DNA of 64,000 bases from contig NZ_CP059600.1 of the NCBI RefSeq assembly GCF_022369475.1, forward strand, positions 1,364,001 through 1,428,000. The letters run 5' to 3'. Shown here piece by piece: positions 40,500 through 49,268 of the stretch (positions are counted from its first letter, which is position 1; every line of letters starts with the position of its first letter). The position numbers were made by a program, and so were the translations under genes. The notes beneath the pieces were generated by a model. That model was not told the DNA's origin. It worked only from the letters and a program-made list of their open reading frames with translations, and ran no database searches. The stretch is from Campylobacter sp. RM12651. GTDB taxonomy: Bacteria; Campylobacterota; Campylobacteria; Campylobacterales; Campylobacteraceae.

Positions 40500-43026
40500 C
40501 TGCTTCTATTATGGTAAAGCCATTTTTAACATAATTATCTATATCTTTTTCGTATTGGATTAAAAGATTTATAGACTCGTGTGTATTTACATTAAATATA
40601 TCTGCAATAGTTTTTAATCTTACTTTATCATTCATATTAGTAGTGGTTACATAATAAAAATATCTATCCATTACAAGTCTTAATGCAAATTTAAAACCCT
40701 CTGGATTAATTAATACAAATTCAGAATAATTATCCTTATACATTTTGACATCTCTTAATAATTGCACTTCATGATTTGATAAAGCAAATTTGTTAGACTC
40801 TACTAACAATGCAACCGATTCTTCATTTTGCCTCATAAAAAATTTCCACGGCGAGTTAGAAATAATAGTTTCCCCAGCTCTTGATACTTCGCCTTTTGAA
40901 TTGCAAATATCTCCAAAACTTTGTGTAGCAATAATTATTGAAGCTCCATATTTCCTTGCTCTTCTATATGCGTTGTCTATAAAATCATCCATTCTTGGAT
41001 TTTTGCCTAAAAATCTATGAGCCTCATCAAAAATAATTTGAATATTATTTTTTCTATCATCGTTGTTATACATCATTTGCTTCATGTGATATGTAAGCAA
41101 CATAATAAGTGAATCTCTTAAATCGGTTTGGTCTTCTACTCCTTTAAACTCAACAGCGATTAATTCTTTTTCAACATTAAATTGACATCTACCTGAAAAG
41201 AATTTTTCATAAACACCACCCTTACAATAGTTTCTTAAAGATTCTGCAAAATATATTAATTTTGGTTCATTTGTGCTTTTTAGCTTATCTCTTATGTTTG
41301 TTATTTCTAAGTTGCTACCCAAACTATTATATAAAGCTCTTACGCTTTCTATAATTTTACTTTTTATATATTTTTCTTCTTTTTCAGCTTCTTCTTTATT
41401 ATTTGAACACCCTAAAGCATAAATGAATGAGCTTAAATATTCTTCTTCATCAATTAAATCTTTAAGTGTTTGAATGTCCGAGAACGGATTAAAACTTATA
41501 GGGTTTTCTAAGCTTAAATTGATATATTGACCACCCAAGATTTCAACAATCCTTCTAAAAGAGTTATCGTAATCTAAAATAAAAACTCTATCGCCTTTAC
41601 AATATGTATTAAAAACTAAATTATTAAGTAAAACAGATTTACCACCACCAGAACTCGCAACAATATATCCATTATAAGAAGTTTCGCTATCCTTAAATAA
41701 ATCTATCCCTACGATATTACCTCTTCTTGAAGTAAAAATTAAATTTGGATTTCCACCACTCCAATCTGATTCCAGTGGTAAAAATTGTGTTATTTGATTT
41801 GGGAAAAATGAAAAATATTTGTCTGCTAGGTCAAACATATATTCTTCATTGACATTTAATGGTAAAGAGTTTAAAAATACTAATTGATGAATAGAGTTAC
41901 ATTCGCTCAATACGATTTTACTATCTCCTGAGTTCCACATTTTTTTAACAATTTCAACACTTTCTTTCGTGCTTTTTAAATCATTACCATAAACACAAAC
42001 ATTTAAGTCAAACGCATAAAGCGTTTCATTGTTATTATCAATTCTCTCAAGAATACCCTCGCTTTCTTCTCTAACTTTTAAAAATTTTCTAAAAATAGGA
42101 AATGCCTTTTGTGATAAAATCATAGTGTGATTTCTTTTTGCTGCCTTTGTTCTACCTTCTGGTAGTTTTGTAATATTTGCCGTAATTAAAAAATTATCTC
42201 TAAACTGATTATTGTTTATTGAACTACCAATTGTGTTTCCTAACTTTTCTCCAAAATCGCTCAAAAAAGCTTCACTTGGATATGATATAGGAGTGAGTGT
42301 GATAATATTTTTATTGTCAATATTTAAATATTCATCATGAATTTTAATTTCAGTTGTTGTATTTATTAATTGCTTATTAATAAGCTGTTCTTTATTGTAT
42401 TTAGGTGTATGTTTTAGTGTTCCATCGCTATCATATATCGCATTGGGATTTAATAGCTCATATATATATGTTTTTAATTTTTGTGGTTCTAAAAAAGTAG
42501 GATGGAATGAATCGCTTAATAAAGAATTATATATATTTTCTTTAAATTCCATAATTTTATCTAAACTCTTAGATTTTATAGAAAACAATAATACATTTTT
42601 CTTAAAAGTTGTAGGCATATTCATACATATAGGCTCTTTTGTTTTTCTATAATAAAATTTCGCCATCGATTCTATTGTGTTGTTGCACAATTCACTATTT
42701 AAACCTACGCTATTATTAGATCTTCTTTTGTGTTCTTGTTGCCAAAAATCAATAGTATCTTTTATATTCTTTAAGCCTAACATACTTACTTGCAAGAACA
42801 TATCATTTGGTAATATTTTTATTATATTTTCTATTGTTTGAGAAGTCTTTATACTTGCTTTTATTCTAGTAGAGCATTCTAATATAACTCCAAAAGTATC
42901 ATCATTGTTATAATATATATTATTTTCAAAGTCATAAAAAGAATAGTTTAGAAAATCGCTAAATTTATATCTTTTATAAATCTTATTAAACTCGTGTGTT
43001 GGCAAACTTGTATATTCTTTATGCAT
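40471..43026 (-). CDS. traC: TraC, VirB4-like conjugation ATPase
   Basis: This 851-aa protein has Walker A (VASSGGGKSVLLNN, about 455-468), Walker B (NIQIIFDEAHRFLG, about 660-673) and a following ATQSFGDI sensor. It starts MHKEYTSLPTHEF and lacks TM segments, as in F TraC, which is peripheral at the inner membrane and energises pilus assembly. It overlaps both neighbouring genes. Confidence 0.93.
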   Translation of the reverse strand: MHKEYTSLPTHEFNKIYKRYKFSDFLNYSFYDFENNIYYNNDDTFGVILECSTRIKASIKTSQTIENIIKILPNDMFLQVSMLGLKNIKDTIDFWQQEHKRRSNNSVGLNSELCNNTIESMAKFYYRKTKEPICMNMPTTFKKNVLLFSIKSKSLDKIMEFKENIYNSLLSDSFHPTFLEPQKLKTYIYELLNPNAIYDSDGTLKHTPKYNKEQLINKQLINTTTEIKIHDEYLNIDNKNIITLTPISYPSEAFLSDFGEKLGNTIGSSINNNQFRDNFLITANITKLPEGRTKAAKRNHTMILSQKAFPIFRKFLKVREESEGILERIDNNNETLYAFDLNVCVYGNDLKSTKESVEIVKKMWNSGDSKIVLSECNSIHQLVFLNSLPLNVNEEYMFDLADKYFSFFPNQITQFLPLESDWSGGNPNLIFTSRRGNIVGIDLFKDSETSYNGYIVASSGGGKSVLLNNLVFNTYCKGDRVFILDYDNSFRRIVEILGGQYINLSLENPISFNPFSDIQTLKDLIDEEEYLSSFIYALGCSNNKEEAEKEEKYIKSKIIESVRALYNSLGSNLEITNIRDKLKSTNEPKLIYFAESLRNYCKGGVYEKFFSGRCQFNVEKELIAVEFKGVEDQTDLRDSLIMLLTYHMKQMMYNNDDRKNNIQIIFDEAHRFLGKNPRMDDFIDNAYRRARKYGASIIIATQSFGDICNSKGEVSRAGETIISNSPWKFFMRQNEESVALLVESNKFALSNHEVQLLRDVKMYKDNYSEFVLINPEGFKFALRLVMDRYFYYVTTTNMNDKVRLKTIADIFNVNTHESINLLIQYEKDIDNYVKNGFTIIEAVEKVYKNAI

Positions 43027-43606
43027 GTAATTTCCTTCTTGTTTTTTTTGAATTCATTAATATAAATCTTTGTCTTTGTATGTATATTGGGCAATTGATA
43101 TATAGCTTTATTGTCTTATTTATTAATGTAAGTTCTTCTGCATTAAAGATTTTGTTTTTGATTATAGATTTTGCAAATTTTTTATCTTGAATAAATCTAA
43201 GAAATAATTCATAATTACATACTAAAACAAATAAATAAAAGGCTTTATTTACATTTTTATCTAAATCGTTTTGTATGTTTTTTATATTATTATCTTTAAA
43301 AATTTTATTAACAAGCATTATGGTTAATTGATAACCATAATATTTGTTAAATTTCTTTATATAAAACTGCATTGGAATTAATAAATCTTTTGCTAATTCA
43401 CAACTATTTTTTAAGCCATACTTTTCTATAATTTCTTCAAAATCTTTATTTGAATTATTTTGTAAAACTTCTAAATTATTAAAATTGGTTTTATATAAAT
43501 ATTCAATATTTACTAATCTTTCATTTGTGTTTTGTGGATAATTTAAAATATAAGAACACAATAATATATATTCTTTATAATTATTTTTGCTAAAGATTTC
43601 GGTCAT
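43019..43606 (-). CDS. Unknown 195-aa protein between lipoprotein and traC
   Basis: A helical, lysine/asparagine-rich cytoplasmic protein. It overlaps traC by 8 bp and the lipoprotein gene by 4 bp, so its expression is tied to the pilus operon. No counterpart in F or SXT is recognised. The C-terminus is basic (RQRFILMNSKKTRRKLHA). Confidence 0.65.
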   Translation of the reverse strand: MTEIFSKNNYKEYILLCSYILNYPQNTNERLVNIEYLYKTNFNNLEVLQNNSNKDFEEIIEKYGLKNSCELAKDLLIPMQFYIKKFNKYYGYQLTIMLVNKIFKDNNIKNIQNDLDKNVNKAFYLFVLVCNYELFLRFIQDKKFAKSIIKNKIFNAEELTLINKTIKLYINCPIYIQRQRFILMNSKKTRRKLHA

Positions 43607-44001
43607 TTTTTATTTTTCCCTTTATTTTTTAAATTTCCATTTTGATTAAGCACAAAATCGCCTTCTTGAACTTTTATCCAAACCCTCTCATATTCATGAT
43701 AAATTCCATCATCACTTACATAAGGAAAAATTGTAATTACTGCAAATTGTGGGTTTTTATAAAGTGGTTTTTCATTATTTGTTTTGTAATTTTCATATAA
43801 TGATTGTTTTAAATGTTGTTCTGAATAATGCTCATTATTTTTTAGCATTTCTTTTTTATATTTTTCAACTTCCACATTTTTTTCAATAATTTCTCTTTTT
43901 ATCTCATCGCTTTGTATAGCTACTTCTTGTTTATGCGAACAAGCACTAAAGCTTAAAATTGCAAAAACACTTAAAACACATATTTTTATATTATTCATCA
44001 T
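43603..44001 (-). CDS. Lipoprotein resembling the C-terminal part of TraV
   Basis: The signal peptide ends in the lipobox FSAC, so Cys is the modified residue. The last 45 residues (FAVITIFPYVSDDGIYHEYE, then VWIKVQEGDFVL) match the C-terminal block of long TraV proteins (W..P..D..G..H...V...V..G.W). A separate small lipoprotein at 44809 carries the N-terminal TraV motif. The two may share the TraV role. Confidence 0.55.
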   Translation of the reverse strand: MMNNIKICVLSVFAILSFSACSHKQEVAIQSDEIKREIIEKNVEVEKYKKEMLKNNEHYSEQHLKQSLYENYKTNNEKPLYKNPQFAVITIFPYVSDDGIYHEYERVWIKVQEGDFVLNQNGNLKNKGKNKK

Positions 44002-44812
44002 TACCTCCTAAAATTTTGTCAATTTTGCTTTTTGTCTTATTTTCTTCTTTTGTATATTTGACTTCTTTAGCATTTACCCATTCATTTTCATTTATTTTTA
44101 AATAAATATCATTGTTATTTATTGCTTTTTGAGTATATCTCACATAATCATCTTTGCTATTGTCAATAGTTTTAACAATTTGTGCTTTTTGTGTTGGCTT
44201 ATTTAAAATATTTAAATTAGTTTTAGTTTCAATAAAACCTTTTTCATTTTCAAGAATTATCATTTCATCTTTACAAACTTCATTCATATTGCTAGATAGT
44301 CTACTTTTTTCTTGATTTTCTGGAGAAACACTTTTAGTTTGATTATTTATATTATATTTTTTTACAATATCTTTATTATAATTTTTGGCTTGGTTAATAT
44401 TATTGATATTGTATTTTTTATTATTGCCTTTTTTACTTTTGTTACAAGAACATTGTTCATTAAGCTTTTTTTGTTCATACATAAAGCGTTCAAAATCGCT
44501 TAAAATAGATATATTTACACTTTTTAAAGCTAATTCTAAATCATGAACTCTTTGTGCTAACAATAAATTGTCGTTCTTTAATTTCTCGTATGATATTATT
44601 AAATCAGTTAGTGTTTCTTTTTTTACAAAATCAGCACTATTAATAGAATTCTTTTCATAGAAATTGTCGCTACTTTTTACGCTTTCTTTCAACTTTGTAT
44701 GTTTGTAGTCATTTTTAATATTTATTTTTGTTTCTTCAAAATGATTTTTTATACCATTTGCATTTAACATACATACACATATAATACTACCTAATAAAAC
44801 CTTTTTAATCAT
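43991..44812 (-). CDS. Exported coiled-coil protein with SH3-like C-terminus (273 aa)
   Basis: The signal peptide (MIKKVLLGSIICVCMLNANG) is followed by a coiled coil at about 65-110, a CSCNKSKKGN segment, and a C-terminal part (TNLNILNKPTQKAQIVKTI ... NEWVNAKEV) that looks like a bacterial SH3 domain, a cell-wall or protein-binding module. It overlaps both lipoprotein genes. No F-type equivalent is recognised. Confidence 0.6.
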   Translation of the reverse strand: MIKKVLLGSIICVCMLNANGIKNHFEETKINIKNDYKHTKLKESVKSSDNFYEKNSINSADFVKKETLTDLIISYEKLKNDNLLLAQRVHDLELALKSVNISILSDFERFMYEQKKLNEQCSCNKSKKGNNKKYNINNINQAKNYNKDIVKKYNINNQTKSVSPENQEKSRLSSNMNEVCKDEMIILENEKGFIETKTNLNILNKPTQKAQIVKTIDNSKDDYVRYTQKAINNNDIYLKINENEWVNAKEVKYTKEENKTKSKIDKILGGNDE

Positions 44813-45165
44813 TGATTAACTCCTTCTTTATTGTCTAAATAGTTGTTTTCAATTAAAATCACTTTCTTATCACTTCTTAATCTTTCAATTTCCTTACTTT
44901 GTATTACGAGTTTTAAATCTTTGTTTTCTTTTATTAAATCAAGACTATTGTTATTTGTGTTTAAAGATTGATTTTCATATTTTATTAATTCTTTTTGATT
45001 TTCTAGATCTTTTCTATGTTCATATACATTAGTAACACTTGCACAATAACTTACATTACTGCCACCTGAACACTTAAATTCATTGTGATAAGGATTAATA
45101 ATTGAACAAGCATTGAATGATAATGTAAAAATAACTATGCTACTATATAATAAATATTTATTCAT
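44809..45165 (-). CDS. traV: TraV-like outer-membrane lipoprotein (N-terminal motif)
   Basis: The lipobox is SFNAC. The mature chain begins SIINPYHNEFKCSGGSNVSY, then CASVTNVYEHR. That pattern, C(S/A).LNPY...F.C....G.C.SV...Y, is the TraV signature. At 118 aa it is shorter than usual (about 170 in F), lacking the C-terminal domain and ending in a coiled coil. TraV anchors the TraK-TraB channel in the outer membrane. It is 14 bp after traB. Confidence 0.75.
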   Translation of the reverse strand: MNKYLLYSSIVIFTLSFNACSIINPYHNEFKCSGGSNVSYCASVTNVYEHRKDLENQKELIKYENQSLNTNNNSLDLIKENKDLKLVIQSKEIERLRSDKKVILIENNYLDNKEGVNQ

Positions 45166-45179
45166 TGTTTAACTCCTTA

Positions 45180-46460
45180 TTATTCAATAGTTTCTTTTAA
45201 TATTTCTGATTTGTTTAAATCAACTATCATATTTTTTGTAAGAATAATTTCAACTTCACGATTAGCTGAAATTTCAATTACCGGACTTATTTGGTCTGCC
45301 ATTTTTAAGTAAAAGTCAGCAAGTTTGTTTGCGGCATTAGATACACCTTTTCCAAGACTTTGATTTACTATATCTTTCGTTGTAAGTTCTCCATTAAAAC
45401 CACTAATTTGAGAACCATCAGTATTTGTAGTTGTAATAAGTCCTCTGCTACCAAATGCTTCTCCTATACCACTTAAAAAACCAGCAATAATTGAACGACC
45501 TAAGACAGCTCCTTTTTTATCAACTACACGGCCTCTAAGTCCATTCTTGCCATCTTCTCCACTAACATAACCAGCAATATCACTTATCACAGCTTTATTA
45601 TCGCTATTTATACAAGTAAGCGTATTTGTTCTAATATACGCTCTTTCACTTGATAAGTCGCCATAGCCTTCAGCTACTATAAAACAATCTTTTACATCTT
45701 GAGAAAAATTGTTAGCAGCTATTGTAAAATCTGTAACTTTTAATAAAATTGGTGCAGGGTTTGTTTTTGCTTGGGCTAAAGTTGGTGCATCGAATCCACT
45801 AAGCAAAACTGCTTTAATAATTGAACCTGTTGGGATTAAAAAATTATTGCTTAATGGTTCTACTTTTTCTTCTTTATCTTCTTTCAATACTTCTTCTGTA
45901 TCTACTATTTTTCTACTTTCTAAAGCATTGTCTAAGTTTGTATAAATAATATTTGATTTATATGTAGGGTCTAATAAGCTTTCTTTCCTTATTGGTCTGC
46001 TTTGTGTGGCAATATTATCTATATTGGTTATTCTTGAAGTGTCTGCAACTTCTTTCGGTGTAGGTGCTTGAAAATCTGTTTTAAAAGCATTATCTTTATT
46101 TGTTTCATATTGATATTTATTTTGATTCAACTTTTCTTTTAAATCTGCAATCTCTTTTTGTAACTTATCAGTCATTGATTGTTGCTTTTCTAGTTCTTGC
46201 TTTTGTTTATGCAAATCATCTACAGCCTCAGCAGCCCATCTATCTCTAGCAATATTTTTAGTAGTATTGTCTTTAAATACACTATCGTTTTGCAATCTTT
46301 GTGGTATTTTTATTTCTTTTGTATTACTTGATAAAGTAATATAAATAATTAAAAAAGCAACAATTCCTATAATCACAAGAGTTAATTTTCTTTTTGATTG
46401 TAACTCATTAGGATCTGTTTCATTTGAAAATATTTTCTTTAACATATCTAGTATCTTCAT
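45180..46460 (-). CDS. traB: TraB, VirB10-like envelope-spanning channel protein
   Basis: One N-terminal TM (about 28-46) is followed by a coiled coil with heptads at about 80-120, a linker, then the beta-rich C-terminal domain with GSIIKAVLLSGFDAPT, CFIVAEGYGDLSSERAYIR and RGRVVDKKGAVLGRSIIAGF, all typical of TraB/VirB10. At 426 aa it is close to F TraB (475). Overlaps traK by 4 bp. Confidence 0.92.
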   Translation of the reverse strand: MKILDMLKKIFSNETDPNELQSKRKLTLVIIGIVAFLIIYITLSSNTKEIKIPQRLQNDSVFKDNTTKNIARDRWAAEAVDDLHKQKQELEKQQSMTDKLQKEIADLKEKLNQNKYQYETNKDNAFKTDFQAPTPKEVADTSRITNIDNIATQSRPIRKESLLDPTYKSNIIYTNLDNALESRKIVDTEEVLKEDKEEKVEPLSNNFLIPTGSIIKAVLLSGFDAPTLAQAKTNPAPILLKVTDFTIAANNFSQDVKDCFIVAEGYGDLSSERAYIRTNTLTCINSDNKAVISDIAGYVSGEDGKNGLRGRVVDKKGAVLGRSIIAGFLSGIGEAFGSRGLITTTNTDGSQISGFNGELTTKDIVNQSLGKGVSNAANKLADFYLKMADQISPVIEISANREVEIILTKNMIVDLNKSEILKETIE

Positions 46461-47227
46461 TGATTAGCCTTTGTGATTACGACAATTTTTGCTATTGAAT
46501 GTGGCAAAAATTCATTAAACTCATTTTGGAAATAAACACTAATTGCTAATGCAGGATTTTCTACATATTTAAAAAATTCTTTTTCATCAATTGCTCTACT
46601 AACTGAAGTATTATTTTTTACTTCAAATAGATATGCTTTATATAAAGCACCTTCTTGCACCTGTTTTAGAGTTATTGTTTTTATGTGGTCTTTACTTACT
46701 ACTTTATTAAATTCTTGAATCTTAAAGCCTTTTGGAGAATTACCCAAATAAACTTTTTTTATCATATCCGACATTATTGCAGTATAGTTATTGCTAGTTT
46801 CATATTTTAAGGCAACTTTTTTATCTTTAACATAATCATTTATTATAATAGTTTGGGTTTTTATGTCCTTAGGTATCAAAGAAAAAGAGTATGTTTTTCC
46901 ACTTGTTATAAAAAATACTTCTGCAGGTTTTGCCCTTGAATAGATTATTTGGCTTTGTATAGGGGTATTTCTTCTATCGTTTGGGTCATTTGCATATATG
47001 TCTTTTTGTATAGGCACATATTTTATAAATGCTTGATTTTCATTTATATTCACAATTAAGCCTTTTTCTTTTGAATACGCTAAATCTTTTATTTTATATG
47101 GCAATACAATTCTATTTACGCTCCTATTTGAAACAGCAATTGCTTCTCCATCACTAGGGCTTTCAATTATTGTAACTGCATAAGAACTGCAAATTGAAAA
47201 TACTGCAATTAATATTTTCTTAATCAT
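46457..47227 (-). CDS. traK: TraK, secretin-like outer-membrane channel protein
   Basis: Signal peptide (MIKKILIAVFSICSSYAVT), then AIAVSNRSVNRIVLPYKI, the characteristic TraK start (V(S)...D.NRI). Beta-rich to the end; about 256 aa compared with 242 in F. It forms the VirB9-like outer-membrane layer with TraV and TraB. It lies between traE and traB as in F. Confidence 0.88.
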   Translation of the reverse strand: MIKKILIAVFSICSSYAVTIIESPSDGEAIAVSNRSVNRIVLPYKIKDLAYSKEKGLIVNINENQAFIKYVPIQKDIYANDPNDRRNTPIQSQIIYSRAKPAEVFFITSGKTYSFSLIPKDIKTQTIIINDYVKDKKVALKYETSNNYTAIMSDMIKKVYLGNSPKGFKIQEFNKVVSKDHIKTITLKQVQEGALYKAYLFEVKNNTSVSRAIDEKEFFKYVENPALAISVYFQNEFNEFLPHSIAKIVVITKANQ

Positions 47228-47241
47228 TTATAATTCCTTTC

Positions 47242-47808
47242 CTATTTATTTTTTTCTTCATAGTTTGCATTTAAATCAGTTATGTAGAATCGTCCATTAT
47301 CGATTCTATAATCTATATCAAGTAACGACTTCTCATGTGAAGCTACTTTATTTCCGATAAAGGATTTCAATATACCCTCAACTTGAATATGATTGTTAGA
47401 TAAATTAATCTTATTAATAAAAAAAGTTCTTGAAATGTTGTTTAATTTAATATAATCATATTGTTCTTGCAATTTTTTCTTAGTTTGATAATATGCTCTT
47501 GAATCAACTAGTGCTAATATATTTAGAGCATTATTGTTTGCTAATTCAGTAGTTGTGTTAAAAAGATTATAGGTAATAAAAGAGGCTATTTCTTCTAAAT
47601 ACTCTTTTGATAACTTATCGCCAGTAATACTAATTTCTTTACTAATTACTTTTGGTGGTAGAAAAATAATTCTTTCAGAACTAGATTTTGAGACAATTAA
47701 ATGTGATTGATATACAATAACTAATAATAGCATAAAAATCACTATTTTAATGGTTTGATTTTCTTTTTTAAATCTATCTAAAATACTTTTATAATGTCTG
47801 CTATTCAT
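47242..47808 (-). CDS. traE: TraE, VirB5/VirB8-like pilus assembly protein
   Basis: One TM segment (about 20-38), then a periplasmic domain containing ITGDKLSKEYLEEIASFITY and the TraE-typical internal ANNALNILALVDSRAYY, ending with a beta strand pair. At 188 aa it equals F TraE. Position between traL and traK supports the call. Confidence 0.87.
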   Translation of the reverse strand: MNSRHYKSILDRFKKENQTIKIVIFMLLLVIVYQSHLIVSKSSSERIIFLPPKVISKEISITGDKLSKEYLEEIASFITYNLFNTTTELANNNALNILALVDSRAYYQTKKKLQEQYDYIKLNNISRTFFINKINLSNNHIQVEGILKSFIGNKVASHEKSLLDIDYRIDNGRFYITDLNANYEEKNK

Positions 47809-47810
47809 TA

Positions 47811-48113
47811 TTAAGCTCCTATGAAATATCTTTGGTAAAAAGGTATATTTTTCTTTGTTTTTACAATACCAAACGAATATAGTATGTGCTTAAAAAAACC
47901 TCTGACAAGTTTATCTTTAGTTTTAACATGTAGTTTTGTTAAAAAAACACCAAAAATAACAAAAAGCATTTGGTGTAAGAAATCTTGAATAAAAAGCCCA
48001 GCAATTGCTAGACTTCCCATTAAAATTAAAAAACTATCGGTTTCTAGATTGCCCACCATAGGCTTTGTATCAATAAATTTATTGATTTTGATTGGTTGTA
48101 ATTCTTCACTCAC
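47811..48113 (-). CDS. traL: TraL, inner-membrane pilus assembly protein
   Basis: A 100-aa protein beginning with an IKINKFIDTKP motif equivalent to (I)P..LD.P, followed by two hydrophobic segments at about 28-60. Same size and location as F TraL. It overlaps traA by 4 bp. Confidence 0.83.
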   Translation of the reverse strand: MSEELQPIKINKFIDTKPMVGNLETDSFLILMGSLAIAGLFIQDFLHQMLFVIFGVFLTKLHVKTKDKLVRGFFKHILYSFGIVKTKKNIPFYQRYFIGA

Positions 48114-48424
48114 ATCAATACTCCATTTGCTGCACCAGCATTACCAACAGCTTTTTCAATCAAAACATCCATTTTTTTGTAACCAAAACCGATAGCAATG
48201 AAAACTGCACCTGCTATAAAACCAGTAAGTCCTCCATATTTGTAAAGAGCAACAAATGCACCTATAAAAAGACCAAGAAAAATTAAAGATACAATTCCAT
48301 TGTTCAAAAATAGAGCTATTACATCTTCATAAATATCTTTAAAAGCATCTCCCATTCCTGCTCCAAAACAACTTATACTAAAAAGTGCTATAAAACTAAA
48401 AACTAAAAGAAATTTTTTATACAT
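48110..48424 (-). CDS. traA: TraA-like pilin
   Basis: The long signal peptide has a cleavage site near FGAG (about residue 22). The mature chain of about 80 residues has two hydrophobic helices (about 43-62 and 66-82) separated by a short basic loop. This is the shape and size of conjugative pilins. The position directly before traL fits. Sequence conservation in this family is low, so the call rests on architecture and order. Confidence 0.78.
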   Translation of the reverse strand: MYKKFLLVFSFIALFSISCFGAGMGDAFKDIYEDVIALFLNNGIVSLIFLGLFIGAFVALYKYGGLTGFIAGAVFIAIGFGYKKMDVLIEKAVGNAGAANGVLM

Positions 48425-48427
48425 CCT

Positions 48428-49126
48428 TTATCCTTTCTGATTTATTTTTGTAAGTTGAAAAAAATTTTCACAATTAATTCTTAAATCTTTTAGTTTGTAA
48501 TCTTCAAACTTTTGATTATTAGGAATATAAAAACAATATTTATCATTATTTGTTATTAAAATTTTTATATATGCTTGTGGCACAGCTATCTTTGTTTTAC
48601 TTATAGTTTTATAAAAGTCATTAAATTTTATTAAATTTAGCACTTCAACTTCATTGTTATTAATAGCTAATAATCTTTCAAATTTTTCTGCTTTTAAAAA
48701 AACTTTTCTATTGATTTCAGGCACTTGTGGAGTTATATTACTCATTAAAAAGGTGCTTCTTTGAGCACCTTTTGTAGCATTCATACTTTGATTGCTTAAA
48801 ATATGACCTCTGTCATAACCAGAATGTAAATAATCACTCCATCTTGTTCTGTGCTTTTTTGGTAATTCAAAATCTTCTTCAAATTTGGGTCTTTTTTTAA
48901 TATGTGTTTCTAAATTTTCTTTTTTTAACTTATATGCTACTGCTATACTGCTTTTTAACTTATAGTTATAGCAATTTACATAATAGTATTTATCTAGTAA
49001 TTGATCACAATTTCTAAAAAAAGGTTTAAATTTATCATTTATCACATATTGTTCATAATTAGCATTGCCATTTGCATATAGAAAAGAATTAACAACTAAT
49101 AATGTAATTAAAGTTTTCTTTAACAT
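48428..49126 (-). CDS. Exported DNA/RNA non-specific endonuclease (NUC1 family)
   Basis: A signal peptide (MLKKTLITLLVVNSFLYANG) targets it to the periplasm or outside. The active-site motif YDRGHILS has DRGH at residues 105-108, with the metal-binding asparagine in SNITPQVPEINR (about 129-140). These are the catalytic residues of NUC1 nucleases (His base, Asn metal ligand). At 232 aa it is complete. It is the first gene of the minus tra operon, 3 bp before traA. Related nucleases on C. jejuni integrated elements block natural transformation, so a similar effect is inferred. Confidence 0.88.
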   Translation of the reverse strand: MLKKTLITLLVVNSFLYANGNANYEQYVINDKFKPFFRNCDQLLDKYYYVNCYNYKLKSSIAVAYKLKKENLETHIKKRPKFEEDFELPKKHRTRWSDYLHSGYDRGHILSNQSMNATKGAQRSTFLMSNITPQVPEINRKVFLKAEKFERLLAINNNEVEVLNLIKFNDFYKTISKTKIAVPQAYIKILITNNDKYCFYIPNNQKFEDYKLKDLRINCENFFQLTKINQKG

Positions 49127-49268
49127 TTCTTCTCCTTACAACAAGTTATTTTGTCAGAAAATTTGGATTTACCTTCATACACATAAAAAAATATTTTTTT
49201 AAATGCTATGAAGGTAATCTTGTTTTTTAAGCTATATTTGTTTAGAAAAAGTTTTTTAAAGGATAAAA

